The notes beneath the pieces were generated by a model. That model worked only from the letters and a program-made list of their open reading frames with translations, made no database searches and was not told where the DNA came from. The translations under genes were made by a program, and so were the position numbers. A DNA stretch of 64,000 bases, taken from contig JAQJVL010000113.1 of the NCBI GenBank assembly GCA_035578905.1, positions 1,223,001 through 1,287,000 of the forward strand. The letters are read 5' to 3'. Positions 25,940-36,632 of this stretch are shown in pieces; within the stretch, counting starts at the first letter, position 1; every line of letters begins with the position of its first letter. The stretch is from Stictocephala bisonia (lineage: Eukaryota > Arthropoda > Insecta > Hemiptera > Membracidae).

Positions 25940-26145
25940 GGCGCGGCCGTAGATAAGGGGCTAAGGCGCTGGCTTGCCACGCTGCCGGTCCGGGTTCGAT
26001 TCCCGATATGACCACTAGTAGATTTTGCCCTGCCGCTCCCATGTTTCGGAAGTCACGTAAAGCCGTTGGTCCCCAGGTTAAGTGTTAGAGAGGGCTCCTT
26101 AGCCCTAACTTCGCCTGGTAAAATAAGACAAACTTTAACTTTTTA
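25940..26145 (+). mobile_element. tRNA-derived SINE, nearly complete
   Basis: It starts GGCGCGGCCGTAGATAAGGG with a box A-like TAGATAAGGGGCTAAGGCGC, then box B GGTTCGATTCC at about 25994. The SINE body (GCCCTGCCGCTCCCATG, GTTGGTCCCCAGGTTAAGTG) and CTTCGCCTGGTAAAATAAG tail follow. There is no anticodon arm that would support a functional tRNA, and sequence continues well past a tRNA length. Related pieces occur at 24005-24182, 26452-26480, 29607-29692 and 63946-64000. Confidence 0.88.
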
Positions 26146-26401
26146 ACTTTTTTATTTGCAAACAGATATCTCATCTAATCGGAATAGTTGTACCAGTAAT
26201 TTGGTTAGTAAGTAAGGTCTACCAGCACAGCTGGTTTAACCTGCATTAAATTTATAGAGCACTAGCGCTCCACAATGGACCACAAAACAGCTGATAATGA
26301 GCGGCAAAAAATTTAACATTAGGCGATAAATTTAAATTATGTATATAGAATCAATTATCTATCAAAGTCATAAAATTCAGATTATTTTTGTATATGGATA
26401 G

Positions 26402-26480
26402 TATATGAAACATGTATGTTTATTAAAATAAACATACATGTTATTTACATAAGATTTGGGTTCGATTCCCGATTATGTTC
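26402..26480. repeat. Short palindrome and SINE box-B fragment
   Basis: ACATGTATGTTTATT pairs with AATAAACATACATGT around 26411-26441. Just after it, GGTTCGATTCCCGATTATG (about 26458) matches the box B region of the SINE family. Confidence 0.5.
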
Positions 26481-27901
26481 ACAAATTTTACACTGCAAAT
26501 TGCTTTAGAAATAAAAAGCCTTCTGGCATTGAAATCGTAAATATAAGCTATATTAAAATAAGCTGCCATAGTACGATTCATTGACACGCTTCTAAGTCAT
26601 AGAAAATGTTTATTGTATAAGACGTAAAATGGTGGATTGGTTGGCGTTTGACGTAATCCTAAGTAACTATTGTTCATAGTCCTTTCTAGTAAATCAAGGC
26701 TAAACAGGTTGAACCGTCAATAATGCATAAACGCTGCATTTAAACTGGGCACATAAGTAATAAGTTGATAGAACATCTGTTTGCGGTATATATTTTCGCT
26801 TTTGTAATAAAACTAAATGAATGTAACATATACTACATTTATAAAATTAATTTAAATAGTATTCAGTCTTCATTGAGACATATACAATACATTATTTTCA
26901 TACCAGCCTACAAGTAGATGATACAACTAAATATTTCAAATCTTTGAAGTCTTTGGATAGCGTAAATTATCAAAAGGCGTTTATTAGGAAGTGATAATTC
27001 AATATGTACGACAATAAACTTCAAAATCAAATTAAATTATAAAATCTTATATTTTCCTGGAGTCTTAGAACAGTTTTACATCTGAACAATAAAGGCTTAA
27101 TTTAATTATATGAAACTGACGAATTAGTTATTTATCTTCTTTCAAATGTAAAACTCATTTTTAAATAAGTTACACAATATGTTGTATCAATTATATTATT
27201 ACATTTTGGAAACAAATTTATTTCACTTGATTTTTGTTCATGATGTATGTCCTTGTACGTGAAATACCTCAAGCAAATAACACATTCATTTGAAAATTCT
27301 GATAATTTACACGTACAATGCAGTACATTTCATTAAAGTTGTTAGTATCTATTATGTCTCATAAAACAGTAAACAAAATACTAACAACTATGTAATACAA
27401 TGATGCTAACTAATAAATCTAAGTTTCAGGCTTACGTACATAGTAAAGTTTTTAACATAGATCTCGGTATATTAAAAGTAACAATTTCGTCTTAAACAAA
27501 GTAACTAAACATTAAGCAAAAGTCTTTCACAAAGAAAAAGCGATATTCTTGTTTTAATATAAGCAATATCTTTGTTGAAAACTATATTTAAACCACGGCC
27601 GGATGGTATCATGGCCGGTAGGATGTGATGTGATGAATTCATGAAACGTTCGTGACCCTCTTACTTACCACGTGAAATGCTCCATTAGGTATTCTGCGTA
27701 AAATATCCCTGAATGACAACATTAGTATTAGTAAGAAAAAATACCCTTCTTCTAAACAGTATACCCACCACCAAAGGTATCTACAGATTTCTGTGGGGAG
27801 TGTTTTGGTATTTATTAAAAAAAATATTCTATATTTAGTAAAAAAAAACTATGGCTTTGATGTCAGTACCGACATTCTCAGCCATTCCTTTGCCATAATT
27901 G
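26481..27901. other. AT-rich non-coding DNA
   Basis: No reading frame or array of note. An inverted CCGGATGGTATCATGGCCGG at 27599-27618 is a local imperfect palindrome. Confidence 0.5.
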
Positions 27902-27993
27902 TAAAATATTAATTGGTAATATAATCAACATTTTTGTCTGCACGACTTTTAAGTAATTTTTCATTTTTTGGTAATTTTCTTTAGTTACCAATA

Positions 27994-29160
27994 CAGGGTG
28001 TTTCACGAGAGGTTGGCACAACTTCAGAATATGACAGTAGACAAAAATAAGCCACAAAATTCCTGTAAACATGTGGCCTTCCTTGTTAAGTGTATGTCTG
28101 TCTGTATGTGTTTTTTATTAAAATAAATTATATCTTAAACATGGTTTGAGCTAATCGTTTGAAACTTGACATATTTGCTGACCTAGTTAGGGAAGTCTAA
28201 AATAAAAAAGTAACAAAATTATCTCTATTAGTTTCAAAATGGCAGCCATAAAAAACGTTAAAAGTTAAATAACTTTAAAACCATTATTTGTACTGAAAAT
28301 GTATTACAATACTTTAATTTTGTAAATTTAATAACAAATTCAAAGATACCTCAATTTTAAAAATAGGTTTGAAAATAAAAGAGTAAAGCACTTTTTCATG
28401 TATCCTTGTTTAGGGGTTTTCACTTGTATAAATTTTACTAACCAAATGTATAACTTCATAGTCATTATACATAGCTGTTTTTAATTATTTTAAATAAATT
28501 ATGCATTGCTGAAGGAGGGCGTCATATTGAGCAGCATTTATAATACATTTATACAACTTGTGTTTCATGTAAAATAAATTTCGTTATTTAAAAAAGGCTA
28601 TTTTTTAGGAAACCTTAAACAAAAACAAGCATACACGAAAAGGTGCTTCACATAAAAACAGCTGATTTTTACAATAATTAAAAACAGCTGTTTATAATTA
28701 ATATGACATACATTTGGTTAGTAAACTTTATACAAATGAAAACCCCTAAACAAGCAAACATGAAAAAGTGCTTTACTCTTTTATTTTCAAACCTATTTTT
28801 AAAATTGAGGTATCTTTGGATTTGTTTTACAAAATTAAAGTAGTTTGATACATTTTCAATACAAATAATGGTTTTAATATTATTTAACTCTAACATTTCT
28901 TATGGCTACCATTTTGAAACTGATAGAGATAATTTTGTTACTTTTTTATTTTAGACTACCCCTAACTAGGTTAGCAAACATACCAAGTTTCAAATCATTA
29001 GCTCAAACCAAGATTGAGAATAATTTTTTTAAAATAAAAAACACATACAGACGACTCTTAACAAGGTGAGATAGGCCACATGTTTACAGGAATTTTGTTG
29101 CTTAATTTTATATCTACTATCATATTCTGAAGTTGTGCCAACCTCTTGCAACACACCCTG
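27994..29160 (+). mobile_element. Mariner-like fold-back element (1167 bp) with long terminal inverted repeats
   Basis: The left end is CAGGGTGTTTCACGAGAGG and the right end is the complement-type CAACACACCCTG. Both are flanked by TA, the target duplication of Tc1/mariner (IS630) elements. The inverted repeats extend about 490 bp inward (to about 28490 and from about 28672), leaving a ~180 bp unique middle. That middle encodes a transposase C-terminal remnant. Arms differ by scattered substitutions, so it is not very young. Confidence 0.75.
28493..28543 (+). pseudogene. Mariner-type transposase C-terminal remnant
   Basis: A short frame in the unique middle of the element encodes NKLCIAEGGRHIEQHL followed by a stop at 28541-28543. 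The GG-H-I-E-HL terminus is typical of insect IS630/Tc1/mariner transposases. Everything upstream has been lost or replaced by the inverted repeat arm. Confidence 0.55.
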
Positions 29161-29260
29161 TATATTTTTATTGGTAACTAAAGAAAATTACCAAATCATG
29201 AAAAAGTACTTAAAAGTCGTGCAGTCAAAAATGTTGATTATATTACCAATTAACATTTTA

Positions 29261-29606
29261 TTGGTATAACCCTGTATAAATGAGAATAATGTTATTTTTT
29301 GTTCTTTCTTTTAAATTTAATTTATATACTCCCACTTCATCAAGAGCAGCACCAAAACGTATACTGAATTTTCAAACAATATGTTTAAAATAATAATCAT
29401 TAATATACAGTACAATTTTTATAACCGTAGACTCGGCCGTGCACTACTAACTTCTATGAAAATATTTGCATTACGTACGAGCATCCGACTGCACTTTTCT
29501 GCTTCCTGTCGTGTTTTAAATATAAAGATAGTGACATAACATTGAATGAATTATACCAAATAAAATTATATATTATTGGCTTTCTACTTGTGACATCTAA
29601 TATAGT
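29261..29606. other. Unassigned AT-rich DNA
   Basis: Nothing supported. Confidence 0.5.
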
Positions 29607-29692
29607 AAATGAAATGAAAACGACTTTATTTTTAAGGCGAGGTTAGGACTAAACAGTCCTTTCTACCACCTAACCTTAAATAAATATATACA
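29607..29692 (-). mobile_element. SINE 3' fragment (minus strand)
   Basis: AAATGAAAACGACTTTATTT, then AAGGCGAGGTTAGGACTAAA, is the reverse complement of the tail of the SINE at 25940. It stops exactly where the next mariner-like end begins at 29694. Confidence 0.65.
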
Positions 29693-29693
29693 G

Positions 29694-30560
29694 GGTGTTC
29701 AGTAAAACTGTTTCAATAATTTGGGATGTTATTGTACACATAAAAATGAGCAAAAAACTTCATATGAAGGTATGTCCTAAAACCTTTACTTTTTCGTCTA
29801 TCTGTCTTTATGCGTTTTTTATATAAAAATCCATAACTTTCAATTCACTGAAGGTACAATTGTGAAACTTCATGATTGTACTACCCTATAGTAGTTATAT
29901 TTAAAAAAATATATAAATACAATAAATCTTCACCCATTTCAAAATGGCGGACGTTTAATTATTTCTAAAAACTGATTTATTTTACAAAGTGCAATAATAA
30001 TAATTTTTAGTAAATCTTATTATAGTATTCACTGTATTTGTTTCAACAAAAATGGATAAAAAACAGTTGAGTTATGCTGCAAAACGTAAAACAATGTTTT
30101 TCAGCACTAAACCAAAGGATAGTGTGGTTTTGAACATGTGTGTACTTTGAACAGCTGATTTCATGTCAATCTGCTACTTCATATGAACAGCTGTTTATTT
30201 ATGCTTTTAATATTATGTTTATTTTTCAATGTTGGTATTATTCATTAGTAACAAAAAGAACACTGTTATGTACACGTTTTTTGTGAGTGTTTCTGTAATT
30301 TTTTTTTTTTTTTTTTTTTTTATTGTATTGTTAGTTTTAATTAGTTAGTGTTTGTAATTTATTTTCTTACGGCATAGTTCTTTTTGATTATTTTCATTGT
30401 TTCATTTTATTAATAACTAATTGCAGATAATGTAATGTACAACTTTACCAACTCAGAAATTGCAGACATGCATTTGGTGTGTGGCATGGCTCATTGTAGT
30501 AGTACTCAAGCGAGAACACTTGTCTTAAAACAAGTCTGCAATAATTTAACTACTTATTAA
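29694..30560 (+). mobile_element. 5' part of a second mariner-like element
   Basis: It starts TA-CAGGGTGTTCAGTAAAACTG, the same terminal CAGGGTGTT as the element at 27994. It runs about 740 bp of AT-rich untranslated sequence to a transposase N-terminal frame at 30435. No matching right end is seen in the next kilobase, so the element is 3' truncated or decayed. A poly-T tract lies at 30299-30320. Confidence 0.55.
30435..30560 (+). pseudogene. N-terminal fragment of an insect IS630/mariner-type transposase
   Basis: A 41-codon frame begins MYNFTNSEIADMHLVCGMAH. The pattern T-(N)-x-E-(I/L)-ADMHL-x-(C/Y)-G followed by small residues and AR matches the helix-turn-helix N-terminal domain (often catalogued as DUF4817) that precedes many insect mariner-like transposases. 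The frame then hits a stop at 30558-30560, about 350 residues too early. It sits where a transposase start should be relative to the left terminal repeat. It is dead. Confidence 0.6.
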
Positions 30561-30719
30561 TTCATATAAAATGAAACATGATTAAGAATACTTATCACAG
30601 TAAATTAATAGTTTTGACGTCTTGTAGAATAACTCCTTACAGAGTCAATGTTACACTTACTCCTACAAAATATGCAGTGCACTTAACAAAGTCAGTATGA
30701 TAGTGGCCGTTGTGATATT
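30561..30719. other. Unassigned DNA
   Basis: AT-rich and short; nothing seen. Confidence 0.4.
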
Positions 30720-31210
30720 AGATTGGTAGGTATTTAGGAGGCCCCGCGAGCTGAGCTCTATAGCAGGTAGGAAGCAGGTAGAGTGTCGAGGACAAGTAGT
30801 TTTAGGTGCGACACAGGAGTGCCTCCGGAAAGGGGAGGGTACGCGCTCCTGAGTCGCACCCCTAGCGAAAGTTATTTATCTCGACCAGGTGAGAGGCGCT
30901 CCTGTGTCGTGGATTCCGACTGTACACCATTACGCCACCAAAGACTTCTGAGCCTGCGCACAGAGAAAACAATAAACACAGGTCGATTTCTTATGGCCGC
31001 AGCCAACGCCTCAATGGCATTTATAAGCAGATTACAACTAATATACACCTTAATAAATTTGCAATAATAATTGCTACATTTGTCCTTGAGGATGAGGGGC
31101 TGACAAGGTGCCGGCCCTGCCGACTACTCGATACCTAACTTGACACTATTGAATGTGACCCCTGTTTCCTTCTCATCCCTCTATTCAATTTACACCGATG
31201 GTGACTAGGT
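30720..31210. repeat. GC-rich block with three related palindromic segments
   Basis: GGTGCGACACAGGAGTG at about 30806 has an inverted partner CGCTCCTGAGTCGCACC at about 30845, and a second inverted partner CGCTCCTGTGTCGTGG at about 30897. On the minus strand a TGGCGTAATGGTGTACAG stretch is reminiscent of a tRNA A box, but no proper box B follows. The 94-codon open frame at 30783-31067 crosses these palindromes and has no recognisable domain. It is probably an uncharacterised interspersed repeat. Confidence 0.4.
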
Positions 31211-31842
31211 ATTAGTAGAACATAATAATTTGTCACTTCAAACCGTAAAAAAATGATAATAGCTATTAAGAAAAACTCATACTTCAGAAAAATTAAAATA
31301 ACTTTCCAACAAAAATCTAACTTTTTATGTTATCGATATGACAAAAGTATAATAAAACTTGAATTAACACTTATAAACCTACACATAACCATAAGTAAAC
31401 CTATAAAACTATAGTTTCAGTTTTTTTTAAAACTGAGAATAGCCGACCTCCTGAGTTCTCGTTTTACAAATTAACTGTGAACGTTACAATGTTCACAGTT
31501 GATGGTGTTTTTATGTTAAAACTGCAAGTAACCTACGCTGGTCTCGACAAGCCGTCATAAATAAGAAATGAGCCTAACAAAGAAAACTCATACTAAGTAC
31601 GTTGACCGTCTAGATGTGTCGATTGTTGATACATAAATTAATTCTGAGGGTCAACAAATGCATTTGATCTGAAATTAAGATTGGTTTCAAATATCATACA
31701 CTCGGTTAATGGTAACCATTTTGTTCACTGTTAGAGAATGTTTTTACCGATTTGTTTACCGATAGTAAGAGGAGAAGGGCTCATTTCTTTCTGGGTTTTA
31801 ATAATTGACTTTCGCTTTTTATTTATTATCTTGTTTTAAACC
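31211..31842. other. Unassigned AT-rich DNA with a small hairpin
   Basis: AACTGTGAAC and GTTCACAGTT (about 31463-31500) pair around an 8 bp loop. Otherwise nothing is seen. Confidence 0.5.
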
Positions 31843-32188
31843 CAGGGGTGGATTAAAGGAGGGGCGACTGCCTCCCGTCCGCTAAGATGATTGACATTTT
31901 TGTGTAATAATGAAAACTAAAATGTATTTGATTTGTGTTGTAGCACCTAATTTCAATCTTTTTTAGAAATATTATTAGAATATACAATAAGTATTAAGTA
32001 TCCAGTGCTGAAAGATCTTTCTCCACCTTCGAACTCTCAAAACATATCTAAGATCTAAATGTGGTGAAAGTCAGCTTAACGGACTGGCGATGTTGTACAT
32101 CCATCGGGATATAAATGACGATGAAGAAAAGGAGATAAACAAATTTGCTATGATGAAGGAAACGAGGAAGCATAATTTGTTATTGTAA
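31843..32188 (+). pseudogene. hAT-family element remnant with transposase C-terminus
   Basis: CAGGGGTGGATTAAAGGAGG at 31843 resembles a hAT terminal inverted repeat (CAGGGGCGGA-type). About 150 bp on, a frame beginning SSAERSFST (32001) and, after a one-base shift near 32031, continuing TLKTYLRSKCGESQLNGLAM and LYIHRDIN before a stop at 32186-32188 matches the hAT dimerisation region. In intact hAT transposases this follows the RNase H-like catalytic core. The core is missing, so this is an internally deleted, dead copy. No right terminal repeat was identified. Confidence 0.75.
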
Positions 32189-32590
32189 TGATAATTCTGT
32201 ACTCAGGATGTTTTAATTATTTTTGACGTTTTAGTTGTGTTCTCAAGCATTTTCTTTACTCCTGATTTTCATTATACTTTTATTTTTTTATTTTATCATA
32301 CTTATTTAACAACATTTAAGTACTAAGAGTTTCTATACGGATCTGTATTAAGGATAAAAATGCTTAATAGTTATTTAAATATACAGTTTAGTTATATTAA
32401 AAATAACAAAAATATTGTGTTTTTATTAATAATAATATTTTGTAGGATTTCAAATAGCGAAAATGAAACGAATTTGAAGAACCCCCGTTTGTTTATTACA
32501 ACCCTATTATTATTACTACTAGATATTTTTCTATCAATAAAATTTATTGACTATCTTTTTTAAGATTAACTAATGTAATGTTCTTATATT
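32189..32590. other. AT-rich DNA
   Basis: A 67-codon open frame at 32360 is Ile/Leu/Asn-rich and is expected by chance at this base composition. Nothing else is seen. Confidence 0.5.
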
Positions 32591-33062
32591 CTTATCCTTA
32601 CATATGAGACGCCGACACAACTTTGTTGGTATTTTAAGGCGAATATGAATGGTTATATGAGTGTAGGAAGAGTGTGGATGAGTGTAGTCTGGTTACTATC
32701 TGAGTTCAACTGTTCCTCAGAAAGGGCAATTTATTAATAGCCCAACAGCCAGGGCAACTAAGGGACCTACAGCTTTACGTGGAATCCGAACCACGTAGTG
32801 CTGGTCTGATTTTCAGCTAACTGACAAGCTTGATACTGAGTTATCTCCCCCACACAACATCCGCACAATGATTACCACCCAACATGGACACCCCAGACTT
32901 CTCTAGTAGTGTCCACGCCGATAGCCACCATTGAGCGGACGCCATGTCGGTATTAAGAGGACCGAGCATCCAACCTATCGCCTACAATCCCCCAAACACT
33001 TTGTCCCCATGTAGCTGGGTTACAGCACTGCGCTACATGGGGACAAAGTGTTTGGGAGATTA
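32591..33062 (-). mobile_element. 450 bp interspersed repeat, copy 1, with fold-back end
   Basis: It starts TTACATATGAGACGCCGACA and matches 47535-47987 over about 400 bp at more than 90 percent by eye. Another 5' piece is at 53630-53828, and an older copy is at 45885-46245. The minus strand reads as the sense strand if the common end (GGCGTCTCATATGTAA) is its 3' end, because one copy is truncated at the opposite side. Unlike copy 2, this copy ends in an inverted duplication: CAAACACTTTGTCCCCATGT near 32995 pairs with ACATGGGGACAAAGTGTTTG near 33034. A GGTTCGGATTCC motif on the minus strand is box-B-like. Confidence 0.75.
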
Positions 33063-34449
33063 CTTTTATGAAAGAAATGTTACTTTCAGTGTTTACATTT
33101 CTGTTATTTATAAACAATACTCTTAATTCCGTGTGATAATTAACGCTTTCATCCAGTAGCCCTACATATAAAATGTCTTCAGAACACGACTACAGTACTA
33201 AATAAATACATTCACAGATATTATTTTAGTCCTAGTACAGACTGGGCCATGTAGTAGATGTGTATAGTTCGAATAAAATAACTTTGGTACTGGCGGAACG
33301 CCCTCGCTCCACTGGTCTGAGATGACAAAACTCTGAGCTTTAATTTGCTGTCAAACTTAAAATAAGTAAGCAATAATTTTCAAACTAATTGTATAGTGTC
33401 CACCAGTTTATATTCTTTAAGAAAAAATTATGCCGGAGATTTTTCTTGAGCTAAATTGCTTTTTATAGCGATATTTGTATTTAAAAACACGGTTTTATGA
33501 GTGAAATTGGGCGTGAGTCGTCTTCAACCTGTCACCGTAGCAAAAATAATAATAATAAAATAATTTCTTGTGGATGGATAACAGTTTGATTCATTTTGAT
33601 TAGTTTGGTAAAAGTCTCATTTAATAATTCAAACAAGTTAATGAGAAATTAATTTTTTTGTAAAACCTTGCAAACTTGGAAACGAAAAACGCTAGACAAA
33701 ATTTATTTGAGCAAACATTAACTCTGTTATTTATGTACAGTTAAAATAATACTGTGTTACTAATAAAACATGCGGAAAAATAATGAAGAGTTGATGAAGT
33801 AAACTCATAGTTCGTTTACATCGAGGCTGTGTCAGACGCGTAAGGTATACTCTGCTCAAGGGAAAGTGTAGACTGAATATTCAGTCCAAACGTAAAACGA
33901 ATTCCGATCGACGATATTTCCAGATAAGAAATGTTTCTCCAGTAAGAAATAAGGTAAGTTAGTTGACTTTTGACTTTGAGGTGTGTTCGTGCACCTCATA
34001 GGAGAGGCAGTGCAAGCAAGATAGTGAATATCCCCCACTATATTTCTCCTACACATATTGTGTACAGTCTGTTCAAAATTTTATTTAAGTTGGCTACTAT
34101 TTTTATATAGTTTGCTCGATGGTGCTTGTGTTATTGAAATCAAAGATATAAAAACTTGAACAAAGATTTAGGTAGTAATAACTATAATCATAATAATTAA
34201 AATATTAGAGCTTCTTCTATAATATTGTGATTTTACAATAACCTATTTGGTAACATGCCTAACTTTTTCTGTGTTCATTTTTTTAACCTAACTTTTTGTA
34301 TGTTCATTGTTTTTAAACCTAACTTTTTCTCATATTTCTAGAGAAAACAGAATTTTAGGTAACACTTTAGGTCTTTAGCTATATTAAACCTATCTTACAG
34401 TGTAATAATGTTATTTTAAAACATGATTATATGAAGAAATAGTGTTTTT
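33063..34449. other. Unassigned AT-rich DNA
   Basis: No gene or array supported. Around 34240-34350 there is a threefold local repeat of CCTAACTTTTT-(C/G)T-type sequence. Confidence 0.5.
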
Positions 34450-35310
34450 ATGGTGGATGGGTAGTTCTCTAGGAGTTTTGTCTGTAGGATGAGTGGTGGG
34501 TGTAGGGTGTGTCCTAAGGAATCGTGTGTGCAGAGGTAGGTGGATTGGTCTATTAAGAGTCATGTGTGTTTGGTGATTGGGTGGAATATCACAGGTTTTA
34601 TGTAATGTTCAAGGGAATGGTGTATCAGAGGTGTTGTATGTTGAGTAGGTGGGCGACCAACCAAGAGTCTTATATGTAGAGTGTGTGGTTGGTCTTTTGT
34701 GTGTTGAGTAGGTGGGTGGTAAGTCTTGTATGTTAAGTAGGTAGAGTCTGCTAATAGTCTTATGTGTTGAGAGGGTAGTTGGTCTGTAAAGATAACTGTG
34801 TGTTGGGTAAATCATGAGTCTTACTAATGGATAGGTAGGGTTATGGAGCTTGGTAGGTGTCTTGTACATGTGTGTTGGATAGGTGGAATGATAACTAAAG
34901 CCTTATGTAGATTGTCTATTAGGTGGTAAGTCTTGTATGTTAAGTAAATAGTCTGACAAAGTCTTTTTATGGGAGGGTGATTGGTCTATCAAGAGAAATG
35001 TGTGATGGGTAGGTAGGTGGTTAATCAAGTTGTATATTTGGAAGGTAGGTCTTCCATGAATGTTGGGTGTCAATCTAAGGTTTTATGTAATGGTTAGTTA
35101 CGTAGTCTATCTGTGTGTTGAGTAGGTGGGCGGTAAGTCAAGAGTGTTGGATGTTACGTAGGTAGGTTGTTCATGTGTGTTGGTGGTCTATCAAAGGTTT
35201 TATGTAATGGTTAGGTGGATGATCTATCAGAGTTGTTGTATGTTGAGTAGGTGGGTGGCCAACCAAGAGTCTTATATGTAGAGTTTGTGTTTGGTCTTTT
35301 GTGTGTTGTT
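34450..35310 (+). repeat. Degenerate GT-rich minisatellite
   Basis: Irregular repeats built around GTGTGTTGAGTAGGTGGG, GGTCTATCAAGAGT and AAGTCTTGTATGTTAAGTAG. Longer duplicated modules are visible (for example 34618-34715 resembles 35220-35305). Spacing is variable, so it is old or was formed by irregular duplication. Confidence 0.8.
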
Positions 35311-36340
35311 TTGAGCACAAACTAAGTTTATAAAGAGTCTATTAGATAATTTTAAAGGTTTTTTAATGTTTAGAACAAATATCATTGTTATGACACTGAA
35401 TTTTAATACATTTAGGGAATTATAACATATTTTGTATAAAAATAACCCTATTTATGGACATTTTAACTCAACTTTAAGGGGTTTGGAGAGTACTATGTTG
35501 GAAGTTCTTCCTTGATTTGAAAAATTTTTCAACACATTTTTATGTAAAATGACTCTTTTTCTGAAATTTGTATGTATCTTTGATTTTTTCTTACTTTTGG
35601 ATGTAATTTACTCTTTTTATAGAAAGTTTACCATATCTTACTAAGATCACTTCCTGATTCTGTACTATACCATGATCTTTCTCGCAGATTTTATTAATGT
35701 TTTTGATTTAACCAGTTTTTTTCACGGTGAGTATTTAATTCCTCACTACCCTCAAGTAAGCTGAAGGCAAAACTGAAGGGTATTGCCCAATTCCCATGGG
35801 ACGCGCTCGATAGAGGACTGGTATCCCCCACGGGTATTTTAGTGTAATGAGCCCCAACCTCGCTCATTACGGTGGTAGCCAACCAACAAAATGCTACCTC
35901 CCAGTATTATTTAGTTAGTGTTTTTTATAATTTTTTTATTTTTTGTATTTTTTGGGTCCCTCTGTAAGTAAAGACATCACTTTACTTAGAGAAGCCTTTC
36001 AATGTGACGTACAGACTTACAAAGGGGTTTTTATATATACATTTGTTTTTATTATTTTTTGATTCTGTTTTTTTACAGTAGGTTTTTGTGTGTTTTTATT
36101 CTTTTTTTTGTAGGTTACTCTCCCTCACACACGGGACCTACGGATACTGTCCAGCCATAGAGTGTAACATTCAATCATACACGTACCTTACGAGGGCCCG
36201 GACTGCGACTCGAGGTCTTACGGGGATTAGCCCAGCCCCAAGCTGCAGGACTGTCTCAGGTCTTACACGTTTTAAAGCTGCCTTAGAGAACAGTCGGGCG
36301 ATTTTTTATTAAATTTGGGCCGCCCTCACCTCGATGGTAT
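35311..36340. other. Unassigned region with two GC-richer blocks
   Basis: AT-rich DNA to about 35740, then a less AT-rich stretch at 35745-35900 and another at 36120-36345. The sequence GAGGGCCCGGACTGCGACTC lies near 36193. These blocks look like old element ends (for example LINE or LTR untranslated sequence), but I could not match them to a family. Short frames here have no domain. Confidence 0.35.
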
Positions 36341-36524
36341 GGTATTCTATAGAAATTCACACAGAGCTGGAGATATCCGTTAATAAATTGTAGTAATGTA
36401 AACTCACAAAAGTGTCCATATTATAACAGAATTTACTTTACAGATTGTTTTTTAAAGGTTGACGGTAAAAGTGTTTACTTAAAACTAACTTAACATTACT
36501 TACCTGGCGTAGGAGTTACCGTAA

Positions 36525-36617
36525 TCAAGAAGAAGGTCCGCCCAGTACGAGGTTTTTACATTGCACTACGGTCGGGTTGAGCCCATCCAATGCCGTAAAT
36601 TGGGTTTCTACGGACAT
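36525..36617 (-). pseudogene. Truncated start of a second Polinton-region gene
   Basis: An ATG at 36617 opens a 30-codon frame, MSVETQFTALDGLNPTVVQC and on, ending at a stop at 36525-36527. It starts only 16 bp after the polymerase stop (36633-36635) on the same strand, as expected for adjacent Polinton genes. Sequence beyond the stop can be read on in another frame for a few residues. It may therefore be a frameshifted, truncated gene. I do not recognise the protein. Confidence 0.35.
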
Positions 36618-36632
36618 GTTAGTAACCATGGG

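Larger units (their letters stand above)
27902..29260. mobile_element. Palindromic element split by a nested mariner-like element
   Basis: The outer segments 27902-27993 and 29161-29260 are reverse complements of each other and would close into a hairpin with a short T-rich loop containing TA. The inner element (27994-29160) sits exactly in that loop between TA dinucleotides. The outer piece alone looks like a palindromic MITE of roughly 190 bp. Confidence 0.75.

Noticed and set aside
25940..26015. Possible functional tRNA gene
   Set aside because: Box A and box B are present, but no proper anticodon arm or acceptor stem is visible and the sequence continues into a conserved SINE body with further copies in the window.
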